A DNA stretch of 64,000 nt, taken from assembly GCF_000935045.1 (NCBI RefSeq), contig NZ_JYKS01000033.1, positions 25,887 through 89,886 of the forward strand. The letters are read 5' to 3'. Below the pieces are notes generated by a model. The model ran no database searches, was not told the origin of the DNA, and saw nothing but the letters and a program-made list of their open reading frames with translations. The first letter of the stretch is position 1; each line of letters begins with the position of its first letter. This DNA comes from Pseudomonas sp. 10-1B. GTDB taxonomy: Bacteria; Pseudomonadota; Gammaproteobacteria; Pseudomonadales; Pseudomonadaceae. A program made the position numbers and the translations under genes. Of the stretch, positions 24,985-33,153 are shown piece after piece.

Positions 24985-25787
24985 TTCAGCAGCTCCCGGC
25001 AGACGGTCTTGTCATGCGCCGCGCCGAGCAGTTCGCAGATGGTCCCGCACAGCTCGGTCTGCAATGGCTTGGCGGCCGGGTCCAGGCTGAAGGCGTCGCC
25101 GAAGACGAACAGCGGCACTTCGCGCTCCTCGGCCAGCAGGCCGTTGTGCGAGCGATCGTTGTTCATGCCATGGTCGGCGGTGACCAGCACCTGGTAGCCC
25201 TCTTCGAGCCAGCCCGGCAGGTAGTCGGCCAGCAGGATGTCGACGCTGCGTGCGGCATTGCGGTACTGGCTGCTGTCCAGGCCGTGGCGGTGGCCGATAT
25301 CGTCGACGCTCATCGGGTGCACCAGCAGGAAGTTCGGTGCATGGCGGCGGCGCAGGTATTCGCCATCGGCCAGCAGGTGCGAATCGGGGTAGCGGTCGTC
25401 CCAGTAGAACAACCCGTGCTGGATCGGCAGCTTTGGCGCGTGGGTATGGCGGTCGCGCTGCGCGTCGAAGGGCGAGCGGTTGTACAGCTCGCTCATCCAG
25501 TGATAGGCCGCCGCCGCAGTGCCCAGGTTGGCTTCGCGGGCGTAGTGGAACACGCTGCGCTGGTTGGACAGGCGGTTGACGTTGTTGTGCACGATGCCGC
25601 TGTCGATCGGCGGCACGCCGGTGAGGATGCATTCGTACAGTGGCCGTGACAGCGACGGCAGTTCGCATTCCACGCGGTACAGCGCGGCACGGTCGGCCTC
25701 GACGTAGGCGTGCAGGTGGCCCATGGCATGGTGCGCGACCTGGTAGTTGAGGCCGTCGAGCAGGACCAGGATGACGTTGTGTTGCAT
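24981..25787 (-). CDS. Alkaline phosphatase superfamily phosphodiesterase/phosphonatase-like enzyme
   Basis: A 268-residue protein of the nucleotide pyrophosphatase/phosphodiesterase-type fold. The N-terminal metal motif is VILVLLDGLNYQ and the nucleophile region is ELPSLSRPLYECILTG. Zinc-ligand blocks MSVDDIGHRHG and LVTADHGMNND follow in family order. No signal peptide is seen, so it acts in the cytoplasm on imported substrate. The ATG at 25787 has GGGAG 6 nt upstream; a TTG four codons earlier is less likely. The reaction is probably hydrolysis of a phosphate ester or diester, possibly a phosphonate; the exact substrate is unknown. Confidence 0.82.
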   Translation of the reverse strand: MQHNVILVLLDGLNYQVAHHAMGHLHAYVEADRAALYRVECELPSLSRPLYECILTGVPPIDSGIVHNNVNRLSNQRSVFHYAREANLGTAAAAYHWMSELYNRSPFDAQRDRHTHAPKLPIQHGLFYWDDRYPDSHLLADGEYLRRRHAPNFLLVHPMSVDDIGHRHGLDSSQYRNAARSVDILLADYLPGWLEEGYQVLVTADHGMNNDRSHNGLLAEEREVPLFVFGDAFSLDPAAKPLQTELCGTICELLGAAHDKTVCRELLK

Positions 25788-25802
25788 GGTGGCTCCCAAT
25801 GA

Positions 25803-25895
25803 GCTGCAAGCTTCAAGCTACAAGCTACAAGAAGAAGCCGGCATGTCGATCACCTGCTTTCACTTGCAGCTTGCAGCTTGAAACTTGAAGCTTCT
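25803..25895. repeat. Imperfect inverted repeat of AAGCTNCAAG units
   Basis: The gap between binding-protein stop and phosphoesterase start is filled by short reiterated units (CAAGCTTCAAGCTACAAGC on the left, their complement on the right). It could form an imperfect long hairpin, which may lower downstream expression relative to the abundant binding protein. Confidence 0.7.
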
Positions 25896-26960
25896 TCATT
25901 CCATCTCGATGATCACTTGCTCCTGCCACTTCTGTGGCAGTGCCTTGGAAGTGGCTTCCCAAACCTCGGCATTCTTGATCGGCTGCGCCGCCTTGTACTG
26001 CTCGTTCGGCAGCAGCTTGGCCTGCACATCTTCCGGCAGCTTCAGGTGCTCGGCACGGATCGGCCGTGCATGCCCCTTGGCCAGGTTGATCTGCCCGGCG
26101 TCGCTGAAGATGTATTCACGGGTCAGCTTGGCCGCATTCGGGTGCTTGGCGTACTTGTTGATGATCGTGGTATAGCCGGAAATCACCGAGCCATCCGAAG
26201 GGATCAGTACTTCAAAACGCTTGGGGTCGATTTGCTCACGGTAGCTCAGGCCGTTGAAGTCCCACACCACGCCGACTTCCACCTCGCCCTTCTCCAGGGT
26301 CTGGATGGTCGGGTTGGCCAGCGACAGGCGCTTCTGCTGGGCCAGTTTGGTGAACAACTGCAGGCCCGGCTCGATGTTGCTCTCGTCTCCCTTGTAGGCG
26401 ATGGCTGCAGCCAGCACGCCGTTGGCGGCCTGGGCAGCGGTGCCGACGTCACCGATGGCGACCTTGTACTTGCCTTTTTCCAGGTCATGCCAGGAGCTTG
26501 GGCGTTCGCCTTCCTTGACCAGGTCCTTGTTGATGATGAAGGCAATGGTGCCGGTATAGGCCAGCGCCCAGTAGCCATCCTGGTCCTTGGCCCATACCGG
26601 TACCTGGTCCCAGGTGCTTGGCTTGTATGGCTGGCTGACACCCTTGGTCACGGCGATCGGGCCGAAGGCGGCACCGACGTCGCCGATGTCGGCACTGGCG
26701 TTGTCCTTCTCGGCGTCGAACTTGGCGATTTCCTGGGCCGAGCTCATGTCGGTATCGCTGTGCTTGAGGCCGTACTTGATGGCCAGGTCTTCCCAGGTGC
26801 CTTTCCAGTTGGCCCAGGCATCAGGCATGCCCACGCTGTTGATGGTGCCTTCCTTGCGGGCGGCGTCTTCCAGGGCCTTGAGGTCGGTGTCGGCGGCCAT
26901 GGCCGTGGTGCACAGGGCGATGGCCGAACCGAGCAGTGACGCCATGAACAACTTTTTCAT
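25896..26960 (-). CDS. ABC transporter periplasmic substrate-binding protein
   Basis: A 354-residue protein with signal peptide (MKKLFMASLLGSAIALCTTA, cleavage after AMA). The mature region is a family 1/AfuA-like binding protein (LEDAARKEGTINSVGMPDAW; FDAEKDNASADIGDVGAAFG; VWDFNGLSYREQI). It is the first gene of the leftward operon, with AAGGAG upstream. Relatives bind iron(III), polyamines or 2-aminoethylphosphonate. No iron-ligating tyrosine pair is obvious, and the enzymes in the operon favour an organophosphorus ligand. Confidence 0.9.
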   Translation of the reverse strand: MKKLFMASLLGSAIALCTTAMAADTDLKALEDAARKEGTINSVGMPDAWANWKGTWEDLAIKYGLKHSDTDMSSAQEIAKFDAEKDNASADIGDVGAAFGPIAVTKGVSQPYKPSTWDQVPVWAKDQDGYWALAYTGTIAFIINKDLVKEGERPSSWHDLEKGKYKVAIGDVGTAAQAANGVLAAAIAYKGDESNIEPGLQLFTKLAQQKRLSLANPTIQTLEKGEVEVGVVWDFNGLSYREQIDPKRFEVLIPSDGSVISGYTTIINKYAKHPNAAKLTREYIFSDAGQINLAKGHARPIRAEHLKLPEDVQAKLLPNEQYKAAQPIKNAEVWEATSKALPQKWQEQVIIEME

Positions 26961-27028
26961 CCGAAGCTCCTTGATATGGGTGCCTTTAGCGATCGTTGTT
27001 ATGAGTGAAGCCGTTGTCTGGTGACCGT

Positions 27029-27040
27029 TGGTCTAGGTCA
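27029..27040. promoter_or_regulatory. Candidate UTRA-regulator operator near the transporter operon
   Basis: TGGTCTAGGTCA is an imperfect palindrome of the form found for GntR/HutC regulators. It lies ~70 bp upstream of the binding-protein start, and its central CTAG matches the operator in front of the regulator gene. Confidence 0.5.
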
Positions 27041-27249
27041 GCAAAGCTTGAGCCAAGGTAGGTCGCTTGCGTGACAATTTGATGTAGGGCAACGCCTGAA
27101 GCGGCTCTGAGACTACAGCGTAGACCACGCAACTAGCCCGGTTTTGCTGCGTTGGCGCGTTTCTGGCAGTGCCTGCTCCGGGCCTTTGTCACGGGATGTT
27201 CATCAGCCCTGCCTAGGCTGCACTAATCTTCACAGGCCCCTTTGTGGGG

Positions 27250-27263
27250 CTGGACTAGTCCAG
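27250..27263. promoter_or_regulatory. Candidate UTRA-regulator operator near the regulator gene
   Basis: CTGGACTAGTCCAG is a perfect 14-bp palindrome ending 15 bp before the GntR start codon. The position suits repression of the regulator's own transcription. Confidence 0.6.
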
Positions 27264-27278
27264 ATAGGTAACCTTTTG

Positions 27279-27992
27279 ATGCAGTCGACCTCCCCGCGTG
27301 CGGTAACAGCCATCTGCCATGCCCTGCAGGAGCAGATCGAGCACGGCCTGCTGGCACCGGGCGGCAAGCTGCCGGCCGAGCGCCGGCTCAGCGAGGTATT
27401 CGATACCACGCGCATTACCCTGCGTGAGGCGCTGGCGCAGCTGGAAGCCCAAGGCTTGATCTACCGCGAAGAGCGCCGCGGCTGGTTCGTCGCGCCCGAG
27501 CGGCTGACCTACGACCTGATCGAGCGCAGCCACTTCCATGCCATGGTGCGCGACCAGGGGCGGGTGGCCAGCACCGAGTTGCTGTCGGCACGGCTGCAGC
27601 CGGCCTCGGCGGCCATTTGTGCGCGCTTGCAACTGCCGGCGTTGTCCAGTGTGGTGCGTATCTGCCGGTTACGGCGCATCGATGGGCGGGCGGTGTTGTA
27701 TGCCGAGCATTACCTCAACCCACGCTACTTCCCGGAGGTTCTCGAACAGGACCTGGCGCAGTCGCTGACCGAGATTTACGGGCGGGTGTATGGCATCGAG
27801 TATGGGCAGGTGTGCTTCGAGATCTTGCCCACGGCGTTGCCGGTGGAGGCGGCCGGTGCCTTGAAGGTGTCGGCGGGGAGCCCGGGGTTGCACATTACCC
27901 GGGTCAACAGTGACCAGCATGGCCATCTGATCGACTGTGACCTGGAGTATTGGCGGCATGATGCTATCCGCATCCGTGCACAGGCCGGATAA
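27279..27992 (+). CDS. GntR-family regulator with UTRA domain (HutC/PhnF type)
   Basis: A 237-residue regulator. The N-terminal winged helix (LEQGLLAPGGKLPAE-like region, RRLSEVFDTTRITLREALAQ, LEAQGLIYREERRGWFV) is followed from ~80 by a UTRA ligand-binding domain (VVRICRLRRIDGRAVLYAEH). It is divergent from the transport operon with a 318-bp shared control region holding two similar palindromes. Local regulation by the imported compound or a derivative is likely. The start at 27279 is set by domain position; the ribosome-binding site is weak. Confidence 0.88.
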   Translation: MQSTSPRAVTAICHALQEQIEHGLLAPGGKLPAERRLSEVFDTTRITLREALAQLEAQGLIYREERRGWFVAPERLTYDLIERSHFHAMVRDQGRVASTELLSARLQPASAAICARLQLPALSSVVRICRLRRIDGRAVLYAEHYLNPRYFPEVLEQDLAQSLTEIYGRVYGIEYGQVCFEILPTALPVEAAGALKVSAGSPGLHITRVNSDQHGHLIDCDLEYWRHDAIRIRAQAG

Positions 27993-27999
27993 GGTGTTG

Positions 28000-28088
28000 G
28001 CTTCTTCGCGGCGGTTCGACGCCTCGATAAACCCGCTCCTACAGGCCTGTGAGCATCCTGTAGGAGCGGGTTTACCCGCGAAGAGGCC
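28000..28088. repeat. REP pair, first copy interrupted
   Basis: The right copy (GTAGGAGCGGGTTTACCCGC) is intact. The left copy has about 16 extra bases (CGGTTCGACGCCTCGA) inserted between its CGCGG and TAAACCCGC halves. The pair separates two convergent genes. Confidence 0.75.
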
Positions 28089-30248
28089 CTAACTGGAGGA
28101 AGTGGTTTCTGCCATCCCACCGCCCCCCGCGGTAACCACCTGCACCGACAGCCGCGGCGTCGCCAGGTCCAGCCCCGCTTCGTCCAGCTGCCGCTTCAGC
28201 GCCAGGTTGAACGCCCGCGATACCTCCCACTGCTTGATCGGCGCGGTCTTGAACCGCGCCCGCAAGATCGCCGACCCCGACTCGAAGCTCTCCACCCCCT
28301 GCAGCTCCAGCGGCGACCAGATGTTGCGGCGCATCAGTGGGTCATTGCGCAGCTTCTGCCCCACCTCGCGAATCAAGGTAATCGCCTGGTCGATGTTCAT
28401 GCTGTGCGGGATGGCCACGCGGAAGATCGCGTAGCCGAACTCCCGCGAGTAGTTCTTGATGCTCTTGATCTCGCTGAACGGGATGGTATGGACGATGCCG
28501 TCGATATCCCGCAGGCGCACGGTGCGGATGGTCAACCCCTCCACCGTGCCCAGGTGCCCGCCCACATCCACGTAGTCGTCGATGGCCAGCGAGTCTTCGA
28601 TGATGATGAACAGCCCGGTGATCAGGTCGGCCACCAGCGACTGCGCACCAAAGCCGATGGCCAGGCCGATCACACCGGCACCGGCCAGCAGCGGGGTGAC
28701 GTTCATGCCCATGTTGGCCAGGGCTACGATCACGGCGATGATGAAGATGACCACGAACATCACGTTGCGGATCAACGGCATCATGGTTTGCGCACGGGCG
28801 TTGGCCAGGCCGCGGCGCGAGCGTACCAGGGCGTGGTGCACGGCGGTATCGGCAAGGATCCACACCAGCCAGGCGACGATCAGTGTGCCGGCCAGGCCCA
28901 GCAGGCGCAGGCTCACCTCGTGGCCGTCGCCCTCGGCGAAGCTGATCATCGACAGGCCCCACACGCGCAGGCCCAGTTCGATGAACACCAGCCAGATGAA
29001 CAGGTGCACCAGCAGGTAGCCGAAGTTGCGCAGGCGCTCGGCGTATACCGCCTGGCGCTTGTTGGCGCGCTTGGGGTTGGCGGCGTGGCGGCGCACCAGG
29101 CCGTTGAGCACCATGCACACCACCACCAGCACCGTGCACATCAGCGACTGGCGCAGCGCGGTACTGGTATCGCCGGCGGAGACGAAGGTGGCGAACAGCG
29201 AGATGGCCACCAGGATCAGCGCTGGAATGAACCAGAAGCTGCCGAGGATTTCGATGGTGTCGCTGAGGGTGCGCCGGGTCAGGCGCCGTGACAGCGGCTG
29301 GTTGCGAATCAGGTGGGCGATCGGGCGGCGGAAGCGCAGGATGAACAGCCCGGTGCACACGGCCGCGACCACATTGGCCAGGGTCGCCAGGGCATGGGCC
29401 AGGTGGGTGCCGAGGGCGACGGTCAGCCGTGGGTCGCTCATCGCTTCGCCAAAGGCGGCGAAGCTGCCGATCAGCCACAGCGGGCGGAACGCCTGGTGGC
29501 GCAGGATGTACAGGGCGCGATGGCGGTGCGGGCCGTCGAGCAACGAGAAGGCGATCACGCAGATGGCCGAGAAGCAGGTGCCGACCACCAGCGCGTAGGC
29601 CAGCACCATGGCCAGCGACTTGCCCAGCGACGGCGGCAGCACGAAGCTCAGGTACACGGTGAACACCAGTGCCACCAGCCATGGGCCGAGCTTGCGCAAG
29701 GCAAAGCGCACCAGGTCCCAGGTACGCGGGTGCTGCGGCAGTTCCTCGCTCAGGCCGAAGCGCAAGCGCACGCGATGGCCGACCCAGTTGAAGGCGTAGG
29801 CCAGCACGCTCCACACGGCGATGACGGCGGCAAAGCCGAACAGGATCGCCGGCCACTGGTGCACCGGCACCATCAGTTCCGCCAGTTCGGTCTGGGCTTG
29901 GTCTATTTCCGTGGCCCAGCGGTGGAACGGGCTGTCATTGCCGCTGAACTGTTTTTCGAAATCATGCAGGGCGCCGCCGATCAGGCCCAGCACGCCCTGT
30001 TCGACGGTGGGTTGCGATTGCTTGGTGGCGTCGCGCAGCTTTTTCAGGTCGGCCAGCAGCTTGGCCCGCTGCTGGTCGTTTTCCAGGTTCTTGATCACCT
30101 CGTCCAGCGACTTGCCCAGCGGCTCGCTGGCCTGCGGCTGTGCGGGCGCGCTGCCGCCAAGCAGGCCGGGCAGGCCCGCCGCCTGCAGCGGAGTGATGAA
30201 CAGTACTAACAGCAGGAACAGGTAACGCAGGAGGGCAGGCACTGGCAA
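28089..30248 (-). CDS. MscS-family mechanosensitive ion channel (large, multi-helix type)
   Basis: A 719-residue membrane protein. A signal peptide is followed by a periplasmic helical region (~30-125), about ten membrane helices, and the MscS core at ~500-700: the pore helix GAGVIGLAIGFGAQSLVADL, FIIIEDSLAIDDYVDVGG, then the beta-domain (TIRTVRLRDIDGIVHTIPFS). The size resembles E. coli YbiO-type channels, which release solutes on hypo-osmotic shock. The TTG at 30248 has GAGG 5 nt upstream; a GTG two codons later is an alternative. Confidence 0.9.
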   Translation of the reverse strand: MPVPALLRYLFLLLVLFITPLQAAGLPGLLGGSAPAQPQASEPLGKSLDEVIKNLENDQQRAKLLADLKKLRDATKQSQPTVEQGVLGLIGGALHDFEKQFSGNDSPFHRWATEIDQAQTELAELMVPVHQWPAILFGFAAVIAVWSVLAYAFNWVGHRVRLRFGLSEELPQHPRTWDLVRFALRKLGPWLVALVFTVYLSFVLPPSLGKSLAMVLAYALVVGTCFSAICVIAFSLLDGPHRHRALYILRHQAFRPLWLIGSFAAFGEAMSDPRLTVALGTHLAHALATLANVVAAVCTGLFILRFRRPIAHLIRNQPLSRRLTRRTLSDTIEILGSFWFIPALILVAISLFATFVSAGDTSTALRQSLMCTVLVVVCMVLNGLVRRHAANPKRANKRQAVYAERLRNFGYLLVHLFIWLVFIELGLRVWGLSMISFAEGDGHEVSLRLLGLAGTLIVAWLVWILADTAVHHALVRSRRGLANARAQTMMPLIRNVMFVVIFIIAVIVALANMGMNVTPLLAGAGVIGLAIGFGAQSLVADLITGLFIIIEDSLAIDDYVDVGGHLGTVEGLTIRTVRLRDIDGIVHTIPFSEIKSIKNYSREFGYAIFRVAIPHSMNIDQAITLIREVGQKLRNDPLMRRNIWSPLELQGVESFESGSAILRARFKTAPIKQWEVSRAFNLALKRQLDEAGLDLATPRLSVQVVTAGGGGMAETTSSS

Positions 30249-30286
30249 ATCTACCTCAGGTCAAACGATTGACCGAGTGTAGAGGT

Positions 30287-30454
30287 TTATGACGGCAGTT
30301 TCTCCAGGATCTTCCAGCAGGTGAGGCCAAAGATGCCCAAGGTGCCGATCCACATCATCAGCACACCGATATTGCGCTCGCGCAGGCTGAAACCGATGGT
30401 CAGCAGCATCAGGAACAGGAACACCGGCACGAACAGGGACAGGAACGGGGACAT
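30287..30454 (-). CDS. Small membrane protein, function unknown
   Basis: A 55-residue protein with two hydrophobic helices (SLFVPVFLFLMLLTIGFSL and IGVLMMWIGTLGIFGLTCW) joined by RERN. AAGGA is correctly spaced from the ATG at 30454. It ends 38 bp before the MscS start and may be co-transcribed with it. I do not recognise the family. Confidence 0.65.
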   Translation of the reverse strand: MSPFLSLFVPVFLFLMLLTIGFSLRERNIGVLMMWIGTLGIFGLTCWKILEKLPS

Positions 30455-30530
30455 GGACAGCAATCCTTTTGCAATGGGGCCATGTAACAAGCATAGCGGG
30501 TTGGGCAGATGGGGGGATTGACCTTGAGCA

Positions 30531-30636
30531 GGTCTGGCCCTATCGCCGGCAAGCCAGCTCCCACAGGATCACCACAGGCCCAGGCATTGTGAGGGACCTG
30601 TGGGAGCTGGCTTGCCGGCGATAGGGCCAGACCTGG
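30531..30636. repeat. REP pair (inverted)
   Basis: Facing CGCCGGCAAGCC-type REPs between the small membrane gene and the M18 peptidase stop. Confidence 0.85.
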
Positions 30637-30647
30637 CTAATCGAGTC

Positions 30648-31937
30648 TCAGGGCAACTCGCGGCTACGGTAGAAGGCGGTCAGCACCTTCACCAGGTGGG
30701 CCAGGTCATGGCTGCCGCACAGCTCGCGAATCGAATGCATGGCGAAGGTCGGCAAACCGATATCCACCGTGCGCACGCCCAGATGGCTGGCAGCGATCGG
30801 CCCGATGGTCGAGCCGCAACCCATGTCGCTGCGCACCACGAAGCTTTGCACCGGCACTTCCTCGGCCATGCACAGGTGGCGGAAGAACCCGGCGGTTTCG
30901 CTGTTGGTGGCGTAGCGCTGGTTGTTGTTCACCTTGATCACCGGCCCGGCGTTGAGCTTGGGCCCGTGGTTGCCGTCGTGCTTGTCGGCATAGTTGGGGT
31001 GCACGCCATGGGCGTTGTCGGCCGACACCATCAGCGAGCGCTGGATGGTGCGCACGTAGGCATCGCCATCGGGCAGCAGGCGCTGCAGGGTCTGCTCCAG
31101 CATCGGGCCGTCGGCGCCACAGGCCGAACAACTGCCGACTTCTTCGTGGTCGTTGCACACCAGCACGCAGGTCTCGTCGCTGTCTGCCGCCAGCAGGGCC
31201 TGCAGGCCGGCGTAGCACGACAGCAGGTTGTCCAGGCGGGCGCCGGCGATGAAGTCGCCGTTCAGGCCGATGAGCGCGGCGTCCTGGGTGTCGTAGAAGC
31301 TCAGCTCGTAATCCAGCACCACATCGGCGATCAGCTCGTGCTCGCGGGCCAACTGCTCGGTGAGCAGGGCGCGGAAGTCGATGCGTTCGTCACCGGCCAC
31401 CTGGGCGAGGATCGGCGGCAGTTCGTTCTGTGGGTTGATCGCCCAGCCTTCGTTGGCGGTGCGATTCAGGTGGATGGCCAGGTTGGGGATGATCGCGATC
31501 GGCAGCTTGAAGTCGATCAGCTGGCTTTCGACCTTGCCGTCACGGCGGTAGGTGACCCGCCCGGCCAGTGACAGGTCGCGGTCGAACCACGGCGCCAGCA
31601 GGGCGCCGCCATACACTTCCACGCCCAGTTGCAGGAAGCCCTGGCGCTGCAGTTCGGGCTGCGGCTTGACCCGCAGGCACGGGCTGTCGGTATGGGCGCC
31701 GACCATGCGGATGCCATTCAGCAGCGGCGCCTGCTTGCCCAGCTTGATGGCGATGATCGAAGAGTCGTTACGGGTGACGTAATAGCGACCGCCAGGCACT
31801 GTGGCCCAGCTGTCGCGCTCGTCCAGGCGCTGGTAGCCGGCAGCCTCCAGGCGCTGGGCCAGGCTGGCGGTGGCGTGGAAGGGCGTGGGGGAGGCCTTGA
31901 GGAAGTCGATAAGGCCAGAATTCAGTGCGTCGCGCAT
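30648..31937 (-). CDS. apeB: M18 family aspartyl aminopeptidase
   Basis: A 429-residue cytosolic metalloaminopeptidase that removes N-terminal acidic residues. Zinc-site blocks are visible in order: GAHTDSPCLRVKP (His, Asp), FIAGARLDNLLS (bridging Asp), CNDHEEVGS (catalytic Glu pair) and the terminal His in PTFAMHSIRELCGSHD. The length and MRDALNSGLIDFLKASPTPFH start match the family. Monocistronic between REP pairs. Confidence 0.94.
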   Translation of the reverse strand: MRDALNSGLIDFLKASPTPFHATASLAQRLEAAGYQRLDERDSWATVPGGRYYVTRNDSSIIAIKLGKQAPLLNGIRMVGAHTDSPCLRVKPQPELQRQGFLQLGVEVYGGALLAPWFDRDLSLAGRVTYRRDGKVESQLIDFKLPIAIIPNLAIHLNRTANEGWAINPQNELPPILAQVAGDERIDFRALLTEQLAREHELIADVVLDYELSFYDTQDAALIGLNGDFIAGARLDNLLSCYAGLQALLAADSDETCVLVCNDHEEVGSCSACGADGPMLEQTLQRLLPDGDAYVRTIQRSLMVSADNAHGVHPNYADKHDGNHGPKLNAGPVIKVNNNQRYATNSETAGFFRHLCMAEEVPVQSFVVRSDMGCGSTIGPIAASHLGVRTVDIGLPTFAMHSIRELCGSHDLAHLVKVLTAFYRSRELP

Positions 31938-31990
31938 GGCTCACTCCAGACAGCAGTGGCGCGAGTTTAACGCAGAATGTCGACAATTTG

Positions 31991-32096
31991 TGGCTGCCTC
32001 TTCGCGGGCTTGCCCGCTCCCACAGGGATAACACTGCATTCGAAACCTGTGCAGTACCTGTGGGAGCGGGCAAGCCCGCGAAGAGGCCGGTGCAGC
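31991..32096. repeat. REP pair (inverted)
   Basis: Facing REPs between the peptidase start and the pseudouridine synthase stop. Confidence 0.85.
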
Positions 32097-32106
32097 CACC
32101 GAGAAA

Positions 32107-32742
32107 TCAGAAGGGTGCAGGGCACTCGAACTTCAACCGCTCCCCCGAGACCGGGTGGGTGAAGCTCAGCATCGAGGCATGCAGGCACAGCCGCTCATGT
32201 GCTGCCAGGGCCTCGGGGTTGGCATACAGGCGGTCACCCAGCAGCGGATGCCCGATCGACAGCATGTGCACGCGCAACTGGTGCGAGCGCCCGGTAATCG
32301 GCGTCAGCTCGACCCGGCAGTGATCACCGCAGCGCTCGACGATGCGCCAGAAGGTCAGCGCATGCTTGCCTTGCTCGTGGTCCACCACATGCCGCGGCTT
32401 GGTCGGCGGGTCGTAGCGCAGCGGCAGGTCGATGCTGCCGCTGTCCAGCGCCGGCTGGCCCCAGCACAGCGCGGTATAGGCCTTTTCGGTTTCGCGGTCG
32501 TGGAACTGGCGCGACAGCTCGCGATGGCTGTCGGCATCGCGGGCCAGCAGGATGATGCCGGAGGTTTCCCAGTCCAGGCGGTGCACGATCAGCGCGTCGG
32601 GGTAGCCGTTTTGCTGCAGGCGGGTGATCAGGCAGTCCTTGTTGTCTTCAGCGCGGCCGGGCACCGACAGCAGCAGGGTCGGTTTGTTGATCACCAGGAT
32701 GGCGGCGTCTTCGTGCAGGATCTGGATGTTCGACAGCGGCAT
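32107..32742 (-). CDS. RluA-family RNA pseudouridine synthase
   Basis: A 211-residue enzyme with the catalytic motif HRLDWETSGIILLARD (Asp at about residue 56) and the family blocks VINKPTLLLSVPG, EKAYTALCWG and PITGRSHQLRVHM. It lacks an S4 domain and matches RluA, which modifies U746 of 23S rRNA and U32 of some tRNAs. Exact target is inferred from length and similarity. It lies downstream of the min genes, separated by a REP pair. Confidence 0.9.
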   Translation of the reverse strand: MPLSNIQILHEDAAILVINKPTLLLSVPGRAEDNKDCLITRLQQNGYPDALIVHRLDWETSGIILLARDADSHRELSRQFHDRETEKAYTALCWGQPALDSGSIDLPLRYDPPTKPRHVVDHEQGKHALTFWRIVERCGDHCRVELTPITGRSHQLRVHMLSIGHPLLGDRLYANPEALAAHERLCLHASMLSFTHPVSGERLKFECPAPF

Positions 32743-32774
32743 TGCTTGGTCTCGGTTTTAGCGGGGGAAAACAG

Positions 32775-32877
32775 CGGGGCCGCTTTGCGGCCCTTCGCGG
32801 GCAAGCCCGCTCCTACAAAGGGCATGCATTCCCCTGTAGGAGCGGGCTTGCCCGCGAAGGGCTGCAAAGCAGCCCCA
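32775..32877. repeat. REP pair with extended stem
   Basis: GGGGCCGCTTTGCGGCCCTTCGCGGGC on the left and its near complement on the right form a very long hairpin after minE. Confidence 0.85.
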
Positions 32878-32895
32878 AATTGCCAATTGCGCGGA

Positions 32896-33150
32896 TCAGC
32901 GATCCGGCAAGGTGATGTTCAGCTCCAGAATCGAGCAGCTGCCCTGGTTTTCCAGCTCGATATGCACGTCATCGTTGCCGATGTTCACATACTTGCGGAT
33001 CACTTCCAGCAGTTCTTTCTGCAATGCTGGCAGGTAGTCCGGCTCGCTGCGTTGGCCGCGCTCGTGCGCCACGATGATCTGTAGACGCTCTTTCGCTACC
33101 GACGCGCTGGACTGTTTCTGTCTGCCACGAAAGAAGTCAAAAAGGTTCAT
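32896..33150 (-). CDS. minE: Cell division topological specificity factor MinE
   Basis: An 84-residue protein. The N-terminal amphipathic/anti-MinCD segment (MNLFDFFRGRQKQSSASVAK, then ERLQIIVAHERGQ) stimulates MinD ATPase, and the C-terminal dimer domain ends in ELNITLPDR. It drives pole-to-pole MinCD oscillation. It is 3 bp after minD in the minCDE order. Confidence 0.98.
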   Translation of the reverse strand: MNLFDFFRGRQKQSSASVAKERLQIIVAHERGQRSEPDYLPALQKELLEVIRKYVNIGNDDVHIELENQGSCSILELNITLPDR

Positions 33151-33153
33151 GGT

